Assembly: GCF_002575655.3 (NCBI RefSeq)
Contig: NC_053037.3
Span: 324,473,294 to 324,537,293 of the forward strand
Direction of reading: 5' to 3'
DNA length: 64,000 nucleotides
Source: Aegilops tauschii subsp. strangulata
Taxonomy: Eukaryota; Streptophyta; Magnoliopsida; Poales; Poaceae
Shown piece after piece: positions 1 through 12,200 of the stretch. Both the position numbers and the translations under genes were made by a program. Numbering within the stretch: position 1 is the first letter of the stretch; each line of letters opens with the position of its first letter. Under the pieces are notes generated by a model. That model made no database searches and was not told the DNA's origin. It saw only the letters and a list, made by a program, of their open reading frames with translations.

Positions 1-302
1 GGATCGCAGTGCTGGTCCATCTTCCCAACTCCTTGTAGAGGCCAAGTTCACGGCAGGAACCTGCAGCTTCATGCAGATGGGAATGATGCAAGATGCGATC
101 CTATCTATATGCATATGCAAATGCTTATGAAGTGCTCTTGGAATGCTCATGCATGCATGCAACTTGGTTGGGGGCCCCCCAACGCTTCGTTTATTTCTTT
201 GTTGCTCAGGGTCATCGCCTAGCTTTGTACAAGGGGTTACATGTAACTGAGGCAAGGCCTGTACAAAAGGGTGGCTGCCGGGCAGGGCCCGACAACCGCG
301 CC
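1..302 (-). other. 3' non-coding stretch of the Tat-type element
   Basis: This lies downstream (minus sense) of the pol stop codon at 303-305. I see no coding frame, polypurine tract or LTR start that I can place with confidence. A short GC palindrome (TTGGGGGCCCCCCAA) sits near 168-182. Confidence 0.5.
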
Positions 303-1802
303 TTACGGGTAGAACTTGCGGAGATGCTCAATATTCCATGAGTTTTGCAATTGAATTCCATCTTCGGTCTCCAGACGGACTGCACCAGGTCTAGTCACTC
401 GTACTACCCAGTAAGGGCCTTCCCACTTCGGCGTCAACTTGTTTGTACCCTTGGCGGACTGAACGCGCTTACGGACAAGGTCGCCTTCCTAAAAACACCG
501 GGCATGAACCCTGCAGCTATGATAGCAAGCAGGGCTTGCTGATAGCGTGCAGCACGCGTAGCAGCCCAGAGACGGTTCTCCTCGAGTAGCACAGCATCGT
601 CACGCTGGTGCTGATCTTGCGCTACTTCATCGTAGGCAAGCACTCGAGGCGACCCATAAATGACTTTCGTGGGGATAACTTCTTCTGCCCCATAGACTAG
701 GGAGAAAGGGAGTATGCCCGGTAGCTTGATTTGGTGTCGTTCTGAGGGACCAAAGAACTACCGGCAACTCATCAATCCACCGCATGTCGTGCTTCTACAG
801 CGTATCAAAGGTTCTTGTCTTGAGTCCTCGCAGCACTTCAGCGTTCGCCCTCTCAGCTTGCCCATTGCTCCTGGGATGTGCGACAGTGGCAAATGAGATC
901 TTGCTTCCGAGGGTATGAACAAATTGCATGAAGGTGCAGCTCGTGAACTGGGTGCCGTTATCGGTCATGATCCTTGCCGGAACTCCAAAACGACACACCA
1001 ATCCTTTCAAGAACTTAATAGCTGACTGAGCGGTCACCTTTCTCACGACAGTCACTTCCGGCCACATTGTAAACTTGTCGATAGCAATGAACAAGAATTC
1101 AAAGCCCTCGATTACTCGGGGGAAAGGGCCGAGGATATCGAGCCCGCGGACCGAAAATGGCCATGATAAAGGGATTGTCTGAAGAGCTTGGGCAGGCAGG
1201 TGGATGTTCTTGGAATGGAACTGGCAGGCTTCACATCTGGTGACTAGCTCAACCGCATCTTGGAGGGCTGTGGGCCAATAGAATCCTTGCCGGAATGCTT
1301 TCCCAACCAATGCCCTTGATCCAATGTGGGAGCCGCACATGCCTTTGTGTATCTCAGCCAGCAGTTCCTTTCCTTCTTCCCGGCAGATGCACTTCAATTT
1401 CACACCGTTGGGCCTCCTTCTGTACAGCGTGTCATTGACAAACTGATACATACTAGCCCTCCGGGCTACTCTTTCAGCATCATCTTGGTCATCGGGAAGT
1501 TCTCCGGTTTGGAGGAAGTGGACTATGTGCCTTGCCCAGGTTGGAGCCTGGGGCTTGGCAACGAGGACTAGCGGCACCTCCTCAACTTCGGGGGCACATT
1601 CCTCGTTCGCGGGGGCCATGGGCCCGGCTGGAGGGTGCGGTACGGCAGGTGTTGAGGAGTTGTTTCCGGCAGGGTCCCTGCCAGGAGCGAAAGGCTCTAC
1701 CGGGAGAGGCTTACCGGAGTCCATCTTTCTCCTTTTCCGGGCCATTGTTGCTGGGGATACGGAGGGCTGAGTAAGATGGAGAACAAAAGTCCATGGTTCC
1801 AC
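303..1802 (-). pseudogene. Integrase region of Tat-type pol, broken
   Basis: Retroviral-type integrase, which would join element cDNA to the host chromosome. In minus-sense order there is a zinc-binding H-x-H...C-x-x-C (residues around HKGMCGSH and CEACQ), then the D,D-35-E core (LDILG, TDNGTQF, QAERAN). The C-terminal barrel is recognisable as KWEGPYWVV followed by WNIEHLRKFYP and a stop at 305-303. The main frame runs 1802-795 and is ended by an in-frame stop just after the catalytic core. Similarity resumes in the region 430-795 after at least one further frame change. A proline-rich linker (about 1750-1560) separates it from the upstream RNase H. The domain order and residues make the identification secure; the copy is not functional. 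Confidence 0.85.
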
Positions 1803-1826
1803 AGGAAGCTTCTGCGCAGCACACTT

Positions 1827-2537
1827 TCACATATGATCAGCTATGCTGTTTTCCGCACGAGGTACGTGCTCTGTTTGCAATCCGTCAAAGCGCTCCTCCA
1901 ATCTTCTCACTTCCTCAATGTATGCCTCCATCAATGGGCTTTGGTAATCCTTGTTGACTTGTCTCACCACAAGCTGTGAATCTCCTCGAATGATCAGCTT
2001 CTTAATTCCCAATTCCACGGCAATCCTGAGCCCGGCAAGGAGCCCTTCATACAATGCTGTATTGTTGGTTGCCTCTTCCCGAGAAAAATGCATCTAAATG
2101 ACGTACTTCAAGTGCTCCCCGGAGGGGGTGATGAGAAGCACGCCAGCCCCTGCACCTTGTAGGGAAAAGGCACCATCGAAATATATAATCCATTCTTGGG
2201 GCGCTTCCTTGCCGGGGATGACTGTTTCTGGCACTTCCTCTTCAGGGGTTGGCGTCCATTTTGCAATAAACTCTGCCAAATCCCTACTCTGGATTGTTGA
2301 TGTGCTCTCAAACTTCAGGCCAAAACTGGATAACTCCAAAGCCCACTCCACTATTCTGCCGGTAGCCTCAGGGTTTCGGAGTACCCTTTGCAACGGGAAG
2401 CGAGTGACAACCGTGATCTCATGAGCTTGGAAGTAGTGGCGCAGTTTCCTGGAGGCCATGATGAGACCAAAGATCAACTTTTGCACGCCAGAGTACCTCG
2501 ATCTAGCCCCTTGTAGTAAGGAACTAACGAAGTACAC
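1827..2537 (-). pseudogene. RNase H plus archaeal-type RNase H of Tat pol
   Basis: The first part (about 2537-2270) is the end of the usual retroelement RNase H and connection, including GARSRYSGVQKLIFGL and HYFQAHEITVVT. It is followed by a second RNase H of the archaeal/plant type: EWIIYFDGAFSLQGAGAGVL, then ALYEGLLAGLRIA, IRGDSQLVV and HVPRAENSIAD. These supply the expected acidic D, E, D and D positions. A second RNase H between RT and integrase is diagnostic for Tat elements. The reading frame breaks at 2094/2093, inside the second domain, so no intact protein is made. Confidence 0.85.
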
Positions 2538-2642
2538 TGGGCGCTACACCACTTTCTTCCTTGTCGTGTCCTTGGGATTGCTCTCGCTGCCGTGCTCATT
2601 TCTGTCATCATCCTTCTCTGGCTCTGCCGGGCCTTGCTCACT

Positions 2643-3734
2643 CTATGCTTCGTCCACTTCCCGCTGCGCCACCAAGGCTGCGCTAACCACTTGGTTGGCT
2701 GCCGCCAGGTATAGCAGCAACAACTCTTGTGGTTTGGGAGCAACCAAGGTGGCCACAGAGGACAAGTAGGTCTTCAACTCTTGCAAGGCTGCATCTGCTT
2801 CTCGGGTCCACTTCATGGGTCCTGCCTTCTTCAGGATTTTGAAGAACGGCAGGGCGCGCTCGGCAGACTTGGAAATGAATCTGCTTAGCGCGGCAAGGTG
2901 CCCTGTCAGACGCCTCACATCCTTGACTATCCTTGGTGCTTGGATCTGCTCGATAGCGTTAATCTTGTCGGGGCTGGCTTCGATTCCCCGATGGGACACA
3001 AAGAACCCAAGTAGCTTGCCGGAGGGAACGCCAAACACACACTTCTCCGGGTTGAGCTTCAAGTTGATCTTGCACAGATTAGCAAACGTCTCCTCCAAAT
3101 CCTGGATAAGGGTTGCTCTGTCCTTGGTCTTGACCACAATATCATCCATATAAGCTTCAATGTTTCTGTGCAGCTGTGGCTCAAAACCAACCTGGACTGC
3201 CCTTGCAAAAGTAGACCCGACACTCTTTAATCTGAATGGCATGCGGATAAAACAGTACGTACCACATGGGGTGATGAACGAGGTCTTCTCTTCGTCTTCC
3301 TTAGACATGAAGATTTGGTGATACCCAAAATATGCATCCAGAAAGGAAAGCAGATCGCAGCCTGAAGTGGAATCCACAATCTGATCAATGCGCGGCAAGG
3401 GAAATGGGTCCTTCAGGCAAGCCTTGTTGAGGTCTGTGAAATCTATGCAAAGCCTCCATTTCCCGTTAGCCTTCCGAACAACCACTGGATTTGCTAACCA
3501 TGTTGGATGTAATACTCCTCTAACCAAACCAGCTGCTTCAAGCTTCTTGATCTCCTCTGCAATAAACTACTACCTCTCCAAGGCCTGCTTCCGGACTTTC
3601 TGCTTGATAGGTCAGGCATGTGGGCTGACAGCAAGGTGGTGCTCGATTACCTCCCTGGGAACACCGGGGATATCAGATGGTTGCTAGGCAAACACATCAA
3701 TATTATCCCGCGGGAAGGCAACAAGCGCACTTTC
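2643..3734 (-). pseudogene. Reverse transcriptase of Tat-type pol, broken
   Basis: The fingers/palm region is continuous from 3527 to 2643. It contains the conserved LCIDFTDLNKAC, DPFPLPRIDQIVD, LSFLDAYFGYHQI, TSFITPCGTYCF and the catalytic box YMDDIVVKTK, followed by LGFFVSHRGIEA and the thumb. Upstream (3528-3734) the connection to protease is still readable but contains two consecutive TAG codons at 3572-3567. The role in a live element would be copying element RNA into cDNA in cytoplasmic particles. The YMDD catalytic site is intact, but the flanking stops make the polyprotein unproductive. Confidence 0.88.
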
Positions 3735-4523
3735 CTATTTGTCATCGAGGGTGGCGCTGATAGTGAAAGTACCATCAACGCCAGGCAGCCCTGCCGGGAC
3801 CTTCTTCACTTGGGGTGCAGCGACCTTGGATCTTTTGCTGTTGGAACTCTCCGGCAAGTCATCAACAGGCGCAGCGTACTCCGAAGAGGTACGCTTCCCA
3901 GATTTCTTGCCAGTATCCTTGCTATCCTTCTTCTTTCCTCTGTTCTCCTTGGCGAGAACTACTGCTGCCGCTGCCACTGCCTCTGCCGCAACTGCATCCC
4001 GGTACATCTTGTCCACGCAAATGATTGCGTCCTTCTCATCTGATGGGATGGAAATGACTCCTACCGGCCCAGGCATCTTCAAGGTGTCGTAGGCATAGTG
4101 GGATGGGGCCATGGATTTAGCCAGGGCTGGTCGTCCAAGGATCCCATTGTACGGCAAGGGGAGGTCGACCACATCGAACACAATCTTCTCAGTCCGGTAG
4201 TTCAGCTCTCCCCCAAACGTCACAGGCAACGTGATCTTTCCCTTAGGATGACTCCTGCCGGGATTAACTCATTGAAACGTGCCAGTGACCTTTAACTCTT
4301 CATCTGCTATCTGAAGTTTGCTGATGACCTTTGGGGAAATCAGATTCAACCCGGCCCCGCCGTCCACCAACATCTTTGTGACCTTGAGGTTGCGAATTGT
4401 TAGAGAGACCAATAGTGGAAAACACCCTACCGCAGTGGTACGGTCAGGATGATCCTCTTCGCCAAAGATGATGGGCGTGCGTGACCATTTGAGTGGTTTC
4501 CGGGCCTCTGGTGCTGGTTCCAC
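3735..4523 (-). pseudogene. Aspartic protease region of Tat-type pol
   Basis: The retropepsin active site reads MLVDGGAGLNLIS (near 4370-4330), the D-G-G-x-G variant common in this lineage. The flap/C-terminal signature NGILGRPAL is near 4145. One in-frame stop (4271-4269) separates the two halves; both are in the same frame. The downstream segment is rich in K, S and A and looks like a linker to RT. The protease would cleave the Gag-Pol polyprotein. The catalytic Asp is present, so the defect is the nonsense codon. Confidence 0.8.
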
Positions 4524-6563
4524 GGCATTGACCTCACACGCCCACCATTTGAGTTGGCGGTGAGAAGCATGCAGGGATGCACCCCCGTCAATTCACAGGG
4601 CATCAGTGGCCTTCTTGAATTCCTGCTCACTGGTTTGCTCTTCATCCCCTCCATCACTCTCATCATCACAGGCTTCCTTCTCTCGATCTCTGGCGGGTTT
4701 TCCTTTGTTCCGGAGGGGTTTGCCGAGGTGATTTACTTCACCGCCTCGGCCCTTACTGCCAACGACATTCTGACCCTTTTCCTTGTCACGCTTCTCATAT
4801 TCTGCTCTCTACCTCTTAACGAGCTACTCAACCTGATAATACTCTTGAAGATCGTGGCCCTTGGTCCGATGAATCTTGCAGTATGGCCCATCGCCTTTCC
4901 CGGCCTTCTCGGCAGCCGCGGCCTCCCGGCAGTCAGCGCACATGGCAGCTTCCTTGTCGGGGACTTCGACCTTAGCCTTCTTGTCGGTACTAGGTGTACC
5001 CGATCATTCAACAAACATCACTGCCTTATCCTTGTGCTTCTTACTGCGCTTCTTGCTCTTCTTCTGACTGGTGGATTCGTCATCATCCTCTGAATCGACG
5101 TTGGTACAATCCTCCTCTCTGGGCAGCTTCCTTCCCTCCTCCATCCGAGCACACTTATCCACCAAGGTGCAAAGCTCCTTCACAGTCTTGGGAAACCGCC
5201 TGTTCATCTTGGAACATATCATGTGGTTATGCACATTGGATTGGAAGGCAGCTATCATAGTTGTTGGACGGATATTCGGGATGTTCCTATGGACCTTGCT
5301 GAATCTCTACAGATACTTCCGGAGGGTCTCCCCTTCTTTTTGTTGGAGAAGCTGCAAGTCGCTGGGCCGTCCTGGCTCTTGATGGCCGCCGGTGAAGGCG
5401 CCAATGAACTCATGGCATAGGTCAGCCCATGATGAAATGGACTTCTCCAGCAGGTGCATTAGCCAAGACCTCACATTGGACTTGAGAGCCAAAGGGAAGT
5501 AGTTGGCAAAAACCTTCTCATCTCTTCCCCCGGTAGCTTGAACAGCGATGGCGTAGATGCTCAGAAACTCTGCCGGGTTCAGCCTCCCATCATACTTCTC
5601 GGGTATCTCTGGCTTGAACATGCGAAATGACAGCCAACGGACTTGTCACGGCTCACGAGTAGAGGCAGGGCACCCAACCTCGAAAGGAAGGCACCCACCA
5701 ATATCGAGTGCAGGTTCATCGACATCGGGGCCCTCGCACCCATCGGTCTGACGGTGGTCGTCGCGGCGTCGCTCAACGACGACGCGCGTGTCTCCCCTTT
5801 GCCTGTCCTCCGGAGCTCGCCATTGGCCTGGACCCGCTCGAGGGTCAGAAGAGCCCATCGAGACGTCATCAGGTTCCTGATTCTGCTACGCTCACGCTAG
5901 CTGTCGTGGCGGGGACTGCACTATGGGGGTGGCCCCTTCCGTACGACCAGCAGCACGAGCCATCATCATTGCTTGGGGAGGCCGTGGCGGGCCAACTCGC
6001 TGCGAGCCCCCAGCCTCGGCGAAACCGAGCAGACTCCAGATGGTGGCACGCCATTCGTCCATCTGCTCGGCCACTGGCGAAAACCTTAGCAGCAGCTGAG
6101 CCCGTGCCATGGCCTTCGTAGCAGTACTTGGCATAGGTGATGATGATGTGGATCGCACCGTCGCTCGGCTCCTGACGATGCCAGCGGCGACAGTACCACG
6201 TCCCCGCTGTTGCGGGGCGGCCACATGGTGGCGTGGTGAAGACGCTTGAGGGCCAGCGGCTCCGTCGGGTGCAGCGACTTGGTCGACCCCTCCCGGGGGA
6301 GGTGCACACGATGCGGTCACTCCCGTAGCGGGGGCGTCCGTAGGGTGGCGATTCGCCCCGGACCAAGCGCCATTGCTGCGGTTGTGCCCGTCGGTGAGAG
6401 GAAGGGGTGTGGATGTACTAACCCCTTCACCCGTACCTTGTGGAGCATGGCCATCGGGGTGTTGCTGATGCTGCTCTCCTCCGGTGTATCCTGCTCCTGC
6501 TTCGGCCGCGGGGGAAGTGGTGATTGTGCCGCCTGCTCCGACCACATTCCCAGCAGCGTTCAC
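4524..6563 (-). pseudogene. Gag of Tat-type element, main part, multiply broken
   Basis: The gag body reads in pieces: a Gly/Pro/Ala-rich N-terminal section (6563-5892), a frame change near 5870, the capsid-like section with KPEIPEKYDGRLNPAEFL and WADLCHEFIGAF (5621-5307), and a continuation from 5258 after an in-frame TAG just before RFSKVHRN. A YCKIHRTKGHDLQE motif near 4850 marks the Tat-type gag C-terminus, with two further stops shortly after it. The first codons lie at 18057-17958, on the other side of the Sabrina-like insertion. Gag would form the intracellular particle. This copy cannot. Confidence 0.75.
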
Positions 6564-6568
6564 GTCCT

Positions 6569-8157
6569 TGATACGTCTCCAACGTATCTATAATTTTTGA
6601 TTGTTCCATGCTATTATATTATCTGTTTTGGATGTTTAATGGGCTTTAATATACCTTTTTATATTATTTTTGGGACTGACCTATTAACCGAAGGCCCAAT
6701 GCAAATTGCTGTTTTTTTGCCTATTTCAGTGTTCCGCAGAAAAGGAATATCAAACGGAATCCAAACGGAATGAAACCTTCGCGAGGATCATTTTTGGAAC
6801 AAATGCAATCCAGGAGACTTGGAGTGGAGGTCAAGAAAGCCACGAGGAGGCCACGAGGCAGGAGGGCGCGCCCCAGGGGGGTGGGCGTGCCCCCCACTCT
6901 CGTGGGCCCCTCGCATCTCCACCGACCTACTTCTTTTGCCTATATATACTCTTATACCCTGAAACCTTCGAGGAGAGCCGCGAAACACCTTTTCCACCGC
7001 CACAACCTTCTGTACCCGTGAGATCCCATCTTGGGGCCTTTTCCGGTGATCTGCCGGAGGGGGATTCGATCACAGAGGGCCTCTACATTAACACCATGGC
7101 CTCTCCGATGATGTGTGAGTAGTTTACCACAGACCTTCGGGTCCATAGTCAATAGCTAGATGACTTCTTCTCTCTCTTTGAATCTCAATACAAAGTTCTC
7201 CTTGATTCTCTTGGAGATCTATTTGATGTAACTCTTTTTGCGCTGTGTTCACCGAGATCCGATGAATTGTGGGTTTATGAACTTGATTATCTATGAATCT
7301 TATTTGATTCTTCTCTGAATTCTTATATGCATGATTTGATATCTTTGCAAGTCTCTTCGAATTATCGGTTTAGTTTGGCCTACTAGATTGATCTTTCTTG
7401 CAATGGGAGAAGTGCTTAGCTTTGGGTTCAATCTTGCGGTGTCCTTTCCCAGTGACAGCAGGGGCAGCAAGGGACGTATTGTATTGTTGCCATCGAGGAT
7501 AAAAAGATGGGGTTTATATCATATTGCTTGAGTTTATCCCTCTACATCATGTCATCTTGCCTAATGAGTTACTTCGTTCTTATGAACTTAATACTCTAGA
7601 TGCATGCTGGATAGCGGTCGATGTGTGGAGTAATAGTAGTAGATGCAGAATCGTTTCGGTCTACTTGTCACGGACGTGATGCCTATATTCATGATCATTG
7701 CCTTAGATATCATCATAACTATGCACTATTCTATCAATTGCTCGGCAGTAATTTTTTCACCCACCGTAATACATGCTATCTTGAGAGAAAACACTAGTGA
7801 AACCTATGGCCCCCGGGTCTATTTTCCATCATATTAATCTTCCATCAACTAGCCATTTCCGTCGTCGTTTATTTTGCAATCTTTACTTTTCAACCTATAC
7901 AACAAAAATACCAAAAATATTTATCTTATTATATTTATCAGATCTCACTTTTGCAAGTGGCCGTGAAGGGATTGACAACCCCTTTATCACGTTGTTTGCA
8001 AGGTTCTTATTTGTTTGTGCAGGTATTAGGGATTTGCGTGTAGTCTCCTACTGGATTGATACCTTGGTTCTCAAAACCTGAGGGAAATACTTACGCTACT
8101 TTGCTGCATCACCCTTTCCTCTTCAAGGGAAAACCAACGCATGCTCAAGAGGTAGCA
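6569..8157 (+). repeat. 5' LTR of the Sabrina-like element (1589 bp)
   Basis: It starts TGATACGTCTCC and ends CAAGAGGTAGCA. A TATATATAC box lies at about 6940-6949, with a GC-rich stretch before it. It is nearly identical in length to the 3' LTR (1588 bp). Confidence 0.9.
6940..6949 (+). promoter_or_regulatory. TATA box of the Sabrina-like 5' LTR
   Basis: CTATATATAC within the LTR, followed about 70 bp downstream by CTGTACCCGTGAGATCCC. The same box occurs in the 3' LTR at about 16736-16745. Confidence 0.55.
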
Positions 8158-8168
8158 AGAAGGATTTC

Positions 8169-8186
8169 TGGTGCCCTTGCCGAGGA
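8169..8186 (+). other. Primer-binding site, tRNA-Asp type
   Basis: TGGTGCCCTTGCCGAGGA lies 11 bp after the LTR. It matches the tRNA-Asp complement TGGCGCCGTTGCCGGGGA at 15 of 18 positions. Athila-lineage elements typically use tRNA-Asp, which supports the lineage call. Confidence 0.7.
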
Positions 8187-9206
8187 GATCTACGCACAAG
8201 TCAAGACATACCAAGTACCCATCACAAACTCTTATCCCTTGCATTACATTATTTGCCATTTGCCTCGCGTTTTCCTCTCCCCCACTTCACCTTTGCCATT
8301 TCATTCACCCTTTTTCGTTCGTGTCTTTTCGCTTGCTTCTTGTGAACCCGTTCTTAGTGTGGTTTGTTGCCATCATGTCTGAAATTGGGGAGGTTATCGT
8401 CGAAAAAGATAATAGTAACAATGGGGGAAACTTTGATGCTTTTGATAATCCACATGAAGAATCTACTATTCTACACACTAAAAAGTTTTGGATTGGTAGC
8501 GGTAATATTATTGGAAAAGGAGTTATTCAAGGTTTCTTTACTTGTGCCGGTGCTTTGCCCACTATGGGAGGGTCTATTCTTCATAGAACTAGTAGTCTTG
8601 CGGATGCCATATCTTTGCTCATAGTTGAACTTGAAAGACAATTTATGCACATGCATCCTTGCATACAAAGGATTTTTCTAGAATTTTCCAATATTGAGCA
8701 TTCTTCTGTTAAGCGTGCAGCTACTATCTTTTTTTAGCACACGAGTTCAGATTTATAATGAAAGAGGCTAATGAAATTTTTGCGCATTATAGGGTGGACG
8801 CTAGCCGTCCTCCCATAGAAGCTATCCTTTTTAATCAAGAAGACATAATGCGTTTACGATTTTTAGATCATCTTGCTTATAATGAAAACCTTAGAAAAAA
8901 GGTTCTTACCGATGTTCTAGTTGATAGAATCTCTGAACTTAATGATAATTTTGCTATTCATAATAATGGGTTAGGATTTCTTCTTGAACATAGGCTCGTG
9001 ACTTTTTGCCAAAAGAATGCTTATAATCATGAATTGGTTGAGCAATATGAGGGGCCGAAGGAGGAACCAACACCTCCCGAGCTTGATCTTGGGGACTTTT
9101 GTCCCATTAAATTTAGCCCTTTTGATTATTTTTGCTTGCCGCAAAGGAAGCTTGCTGCTGAATGTAGGGAGTATGAGATGAGTTTTCGCGATATGCCCTA
9201 TCATTA

Positions 9207-12200
9207 TGTAACACCCCGGATGTAACTTTCCATATTTTGTAACTCCAACTCTTGCCATTTTCGACTGTGTTATGATATTCCCTTCGTGGTCGGGTTTTGT
9301 TTTTCCGTGTTGCATTTTGTTCATGTCATGCATCTCATATCATGTCATCATGTGCATCTCATTTGCATACGTGTTCGTCTCATGCATCCGAGCATTTTCC
9401 CCGTTGTCCGTTTTGCAATCCGGCACTCCCACCTCCTCCGGCGCACCCCTTTTCGTTTCTTTTCATGAGCGGGTGTTGAACGTTCTCGGAATGGACCGAG
9501 TCTTGTCAAGTGGCCTTGGTATACCACCGGTAGACCACCTGTCAAGTTTCGTGCCATTTGGAGGTCGTTTGACGCTCCAACGGTTAACCGGGTAACCACA
9601 AATGCCTCTTTTGTGTTGCAGCCCAACACCCCTCCAAAACAGCCCAAAAACCCATCTAAATCACTTCCATGCTCTAGGTCGTTCGATCACGATCGTGTGG
9701 GCGAAAACCGCACTCCATTTGGAGTCTCCTAGCTCCCTCTACCTATAAATATGTGTCTCTCCCGATATCCTCGCGCAGATAAAACCCTAGATCTGCCCCT
9801 CCGCGCGCCGGACGTGTCCGTACTGCGCTGGACGGAGCCGCCGCCGCCCCGAGCCAACGGGCGCGCGACACGTGTCCCCGCCGCCGCTCCCGCGCCGCCG
9901 GCCCGCGGGGCCCGACCGCCGGCGCCCGCGCCCGAGGCTCCTCGCCGCCCGTGCGCCTCCTCCCTCCGACCCGCGCTGCGCGCCGCCGCCGTCCTCCGCC
10001 GGACCTCGCCGCCTCCGCCGCTACCCCGTCGCCGGCCGCCGCGCCGCCTCCGCCGCGCCCTCCCGCGGGCCGCGCCGGACTCCACGCCGTCGCGCCTCCA
10101 CGCCGCGTCGGCGCCACGCCCCGTCTCCCTCCTCTCTATCTCCGGTCGCCGGCCCTGCCACCCTCCTCCTCTCGAGCTCCGGCGAGCAGCAACTCCGGCC
10201 ATCCCCGATCTCCGGCGGCCCGAACCCTAGATCTTACCGAAGGTTGACTTTCTTCCTCCCCCGAGATATTCCAAGTCCTAGATAATTTACAATATCTTGC
10301 TCTGTTCATCGCATCATAACTCTCTGCATATAGCTCCGTTTTGTGCGTGTAATATATCGAAATGTTCGCCTCGAGATGCTTTTAATTTTGTTCCATTATG
10401 CCATATTTATTTGAGTCCATCTTGATTCCCAAATCTCTGGTGCAAGAGTGTTATATGCTGTTAACTGCTGTTACTTATCAGAACATGAGGATTTGTTATT
10501 TTTGTTGCATCTGTTGTGTGCATCTTATGGGCATGAGCTCTACATGTGTTTTGATTTATGTCATGCCATCTTTACAGAGGTGTATGCCATGTATTTTTGT
10601 GATCTCTGTGGTGACTAGCACAAGCATGCAAACTAGGCTTCGTGATGTTTCTGATTTCAGGGACAGTAATTTTGCCAATTCTGTGACTGCTGTTATTTTG
10701 TTGCTATGTATCCATGTGGCTACAGAGAGATCCATGCTCCTTTTGGTGATGTTCAATAAGGATGTTTTGTAGATATAGTTGTTATCTATCCATACATGCC
10801 CTTGTTTGCAATTATGGAGGGCCATAGCATGTCTTAATATTGCTCTACTTTTGCTATAAAATATTCCTGGCAGATTCTTAACATGATATTCAATTTTGCC
10901 AAGGTTGTTGTAGTTGTTTCATACATGCTATGAACTTGCTCTTGCCATGGATAGCTTCTTAAACATGCCATCTTGCTGTAGGTATGCTTGTTTTGTCAGG
11001 AATTGCTTTGTGGTGAGTGCATCAAGCTCACCAAGATGCCTTCATAATGCTGTTTCTGCCATGCTCTGTTTTCTGCTAAGTCTGAAACCTGTTAACGAAA
11101 CTTGCTATGTTAACATGGGTGCCATCATATATTCTGATCCATTTTGACTTATGGCCAATAAGGGACTTTTGTTCTATGCATTTAGTAGATTCATGCCATG
11201 CCTTGTTTTGCTATGTTAATTTCCTGTAGCATGTTGTTTGCTTGCTCTGAACAGTGCTACCTGATGCTGTTTCTGCCATGTCCAGTAATTTCACTAAGTC
11301 TGTGAACCTGATATCTTTTGCACTTTTGCCATGCTTGTTTGAACCTGCTGTGGTGTGATCTAGCCGTAGCTCAGTGTTCATCTTTTGTCAAGCATCTCCT
11401 GTAGATTACTTCCATATGTTTTGTTGCTATGTTGGAGTGTTGTAGCATAGTTACTTGATGTATTCTAGGTGCTATTATGCTGTTAATCACAGATTCGTGT
11501 CATTCTTGTTTTGCTTGCCATTTGCAAACCGTGCATCCGTTTCCGGTGATCTTTATGTCGATTTCGACCGAAATCATCTCATCTTTCCAGTGGCATACTT
11601 GGTTTGCCAAGTTACTGCCTTGTTCATCATTTTTCTTTCGGAGCACGCATATGCATCGCATACCACATCTCGCATATCATACATGTTTTGCATCATGTTG
11701 CTTGTGCATTTCCCGTGATTGATTGTGGTTCCATTGCTTGTGTTCTTACTGTGGATAGAGCCGGGAGACGAGTTCGTGAACGAGGAACCTGTTGAGTATG
11801 CTTACGAGGATCAAGCTTTCGACAACTCTGAGAACCTTGCAGGCAAGATGACCATACCCTCGAAATCACTTCTATCTTTGCTTTGCTAGTTATTCGTTCT
11901 ATTGCCATGCTGCGCTACCTACCACTTGGTATATCATGCCTCCCATATTGCCATGTCAAGCCTCTAACCATCCTTTCCTAGCAAACCGTTGTTTGGCTAA
12001 GTTACCGCTTTTGCTCAGCCCTTCTTATAGCGTTGTTAGTTGCAGGTGAAGTTGAAGTTGGTTCCATGTTGGAACATGGATATTTTGAAATATCACAATA
12101 TCTCTTATTTAATTAATGCATCTATATATTTGCTAAAGGGTGGAAGGCTCGGCCTTATGCCTGGTGTTTTGTTCCACTCTTGCCGCCCTAGTTTCCGTCA

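Noticed and set aside
4554..5093. 179-codon plus-strand frame over gag of the Tat element
   Set aside because: Hydrophobic antisense shadow of the Lys/Glu-rich gag region; no independent evidence.
9729..10285. Several overlapping frames of 98-159 codons on both strands in the GC-rich block
   Set aside because: All are low-complexity Pro/Arg/Ala sequence produced by CCG/CGC runs. They overlap in several frames and lack any motif.
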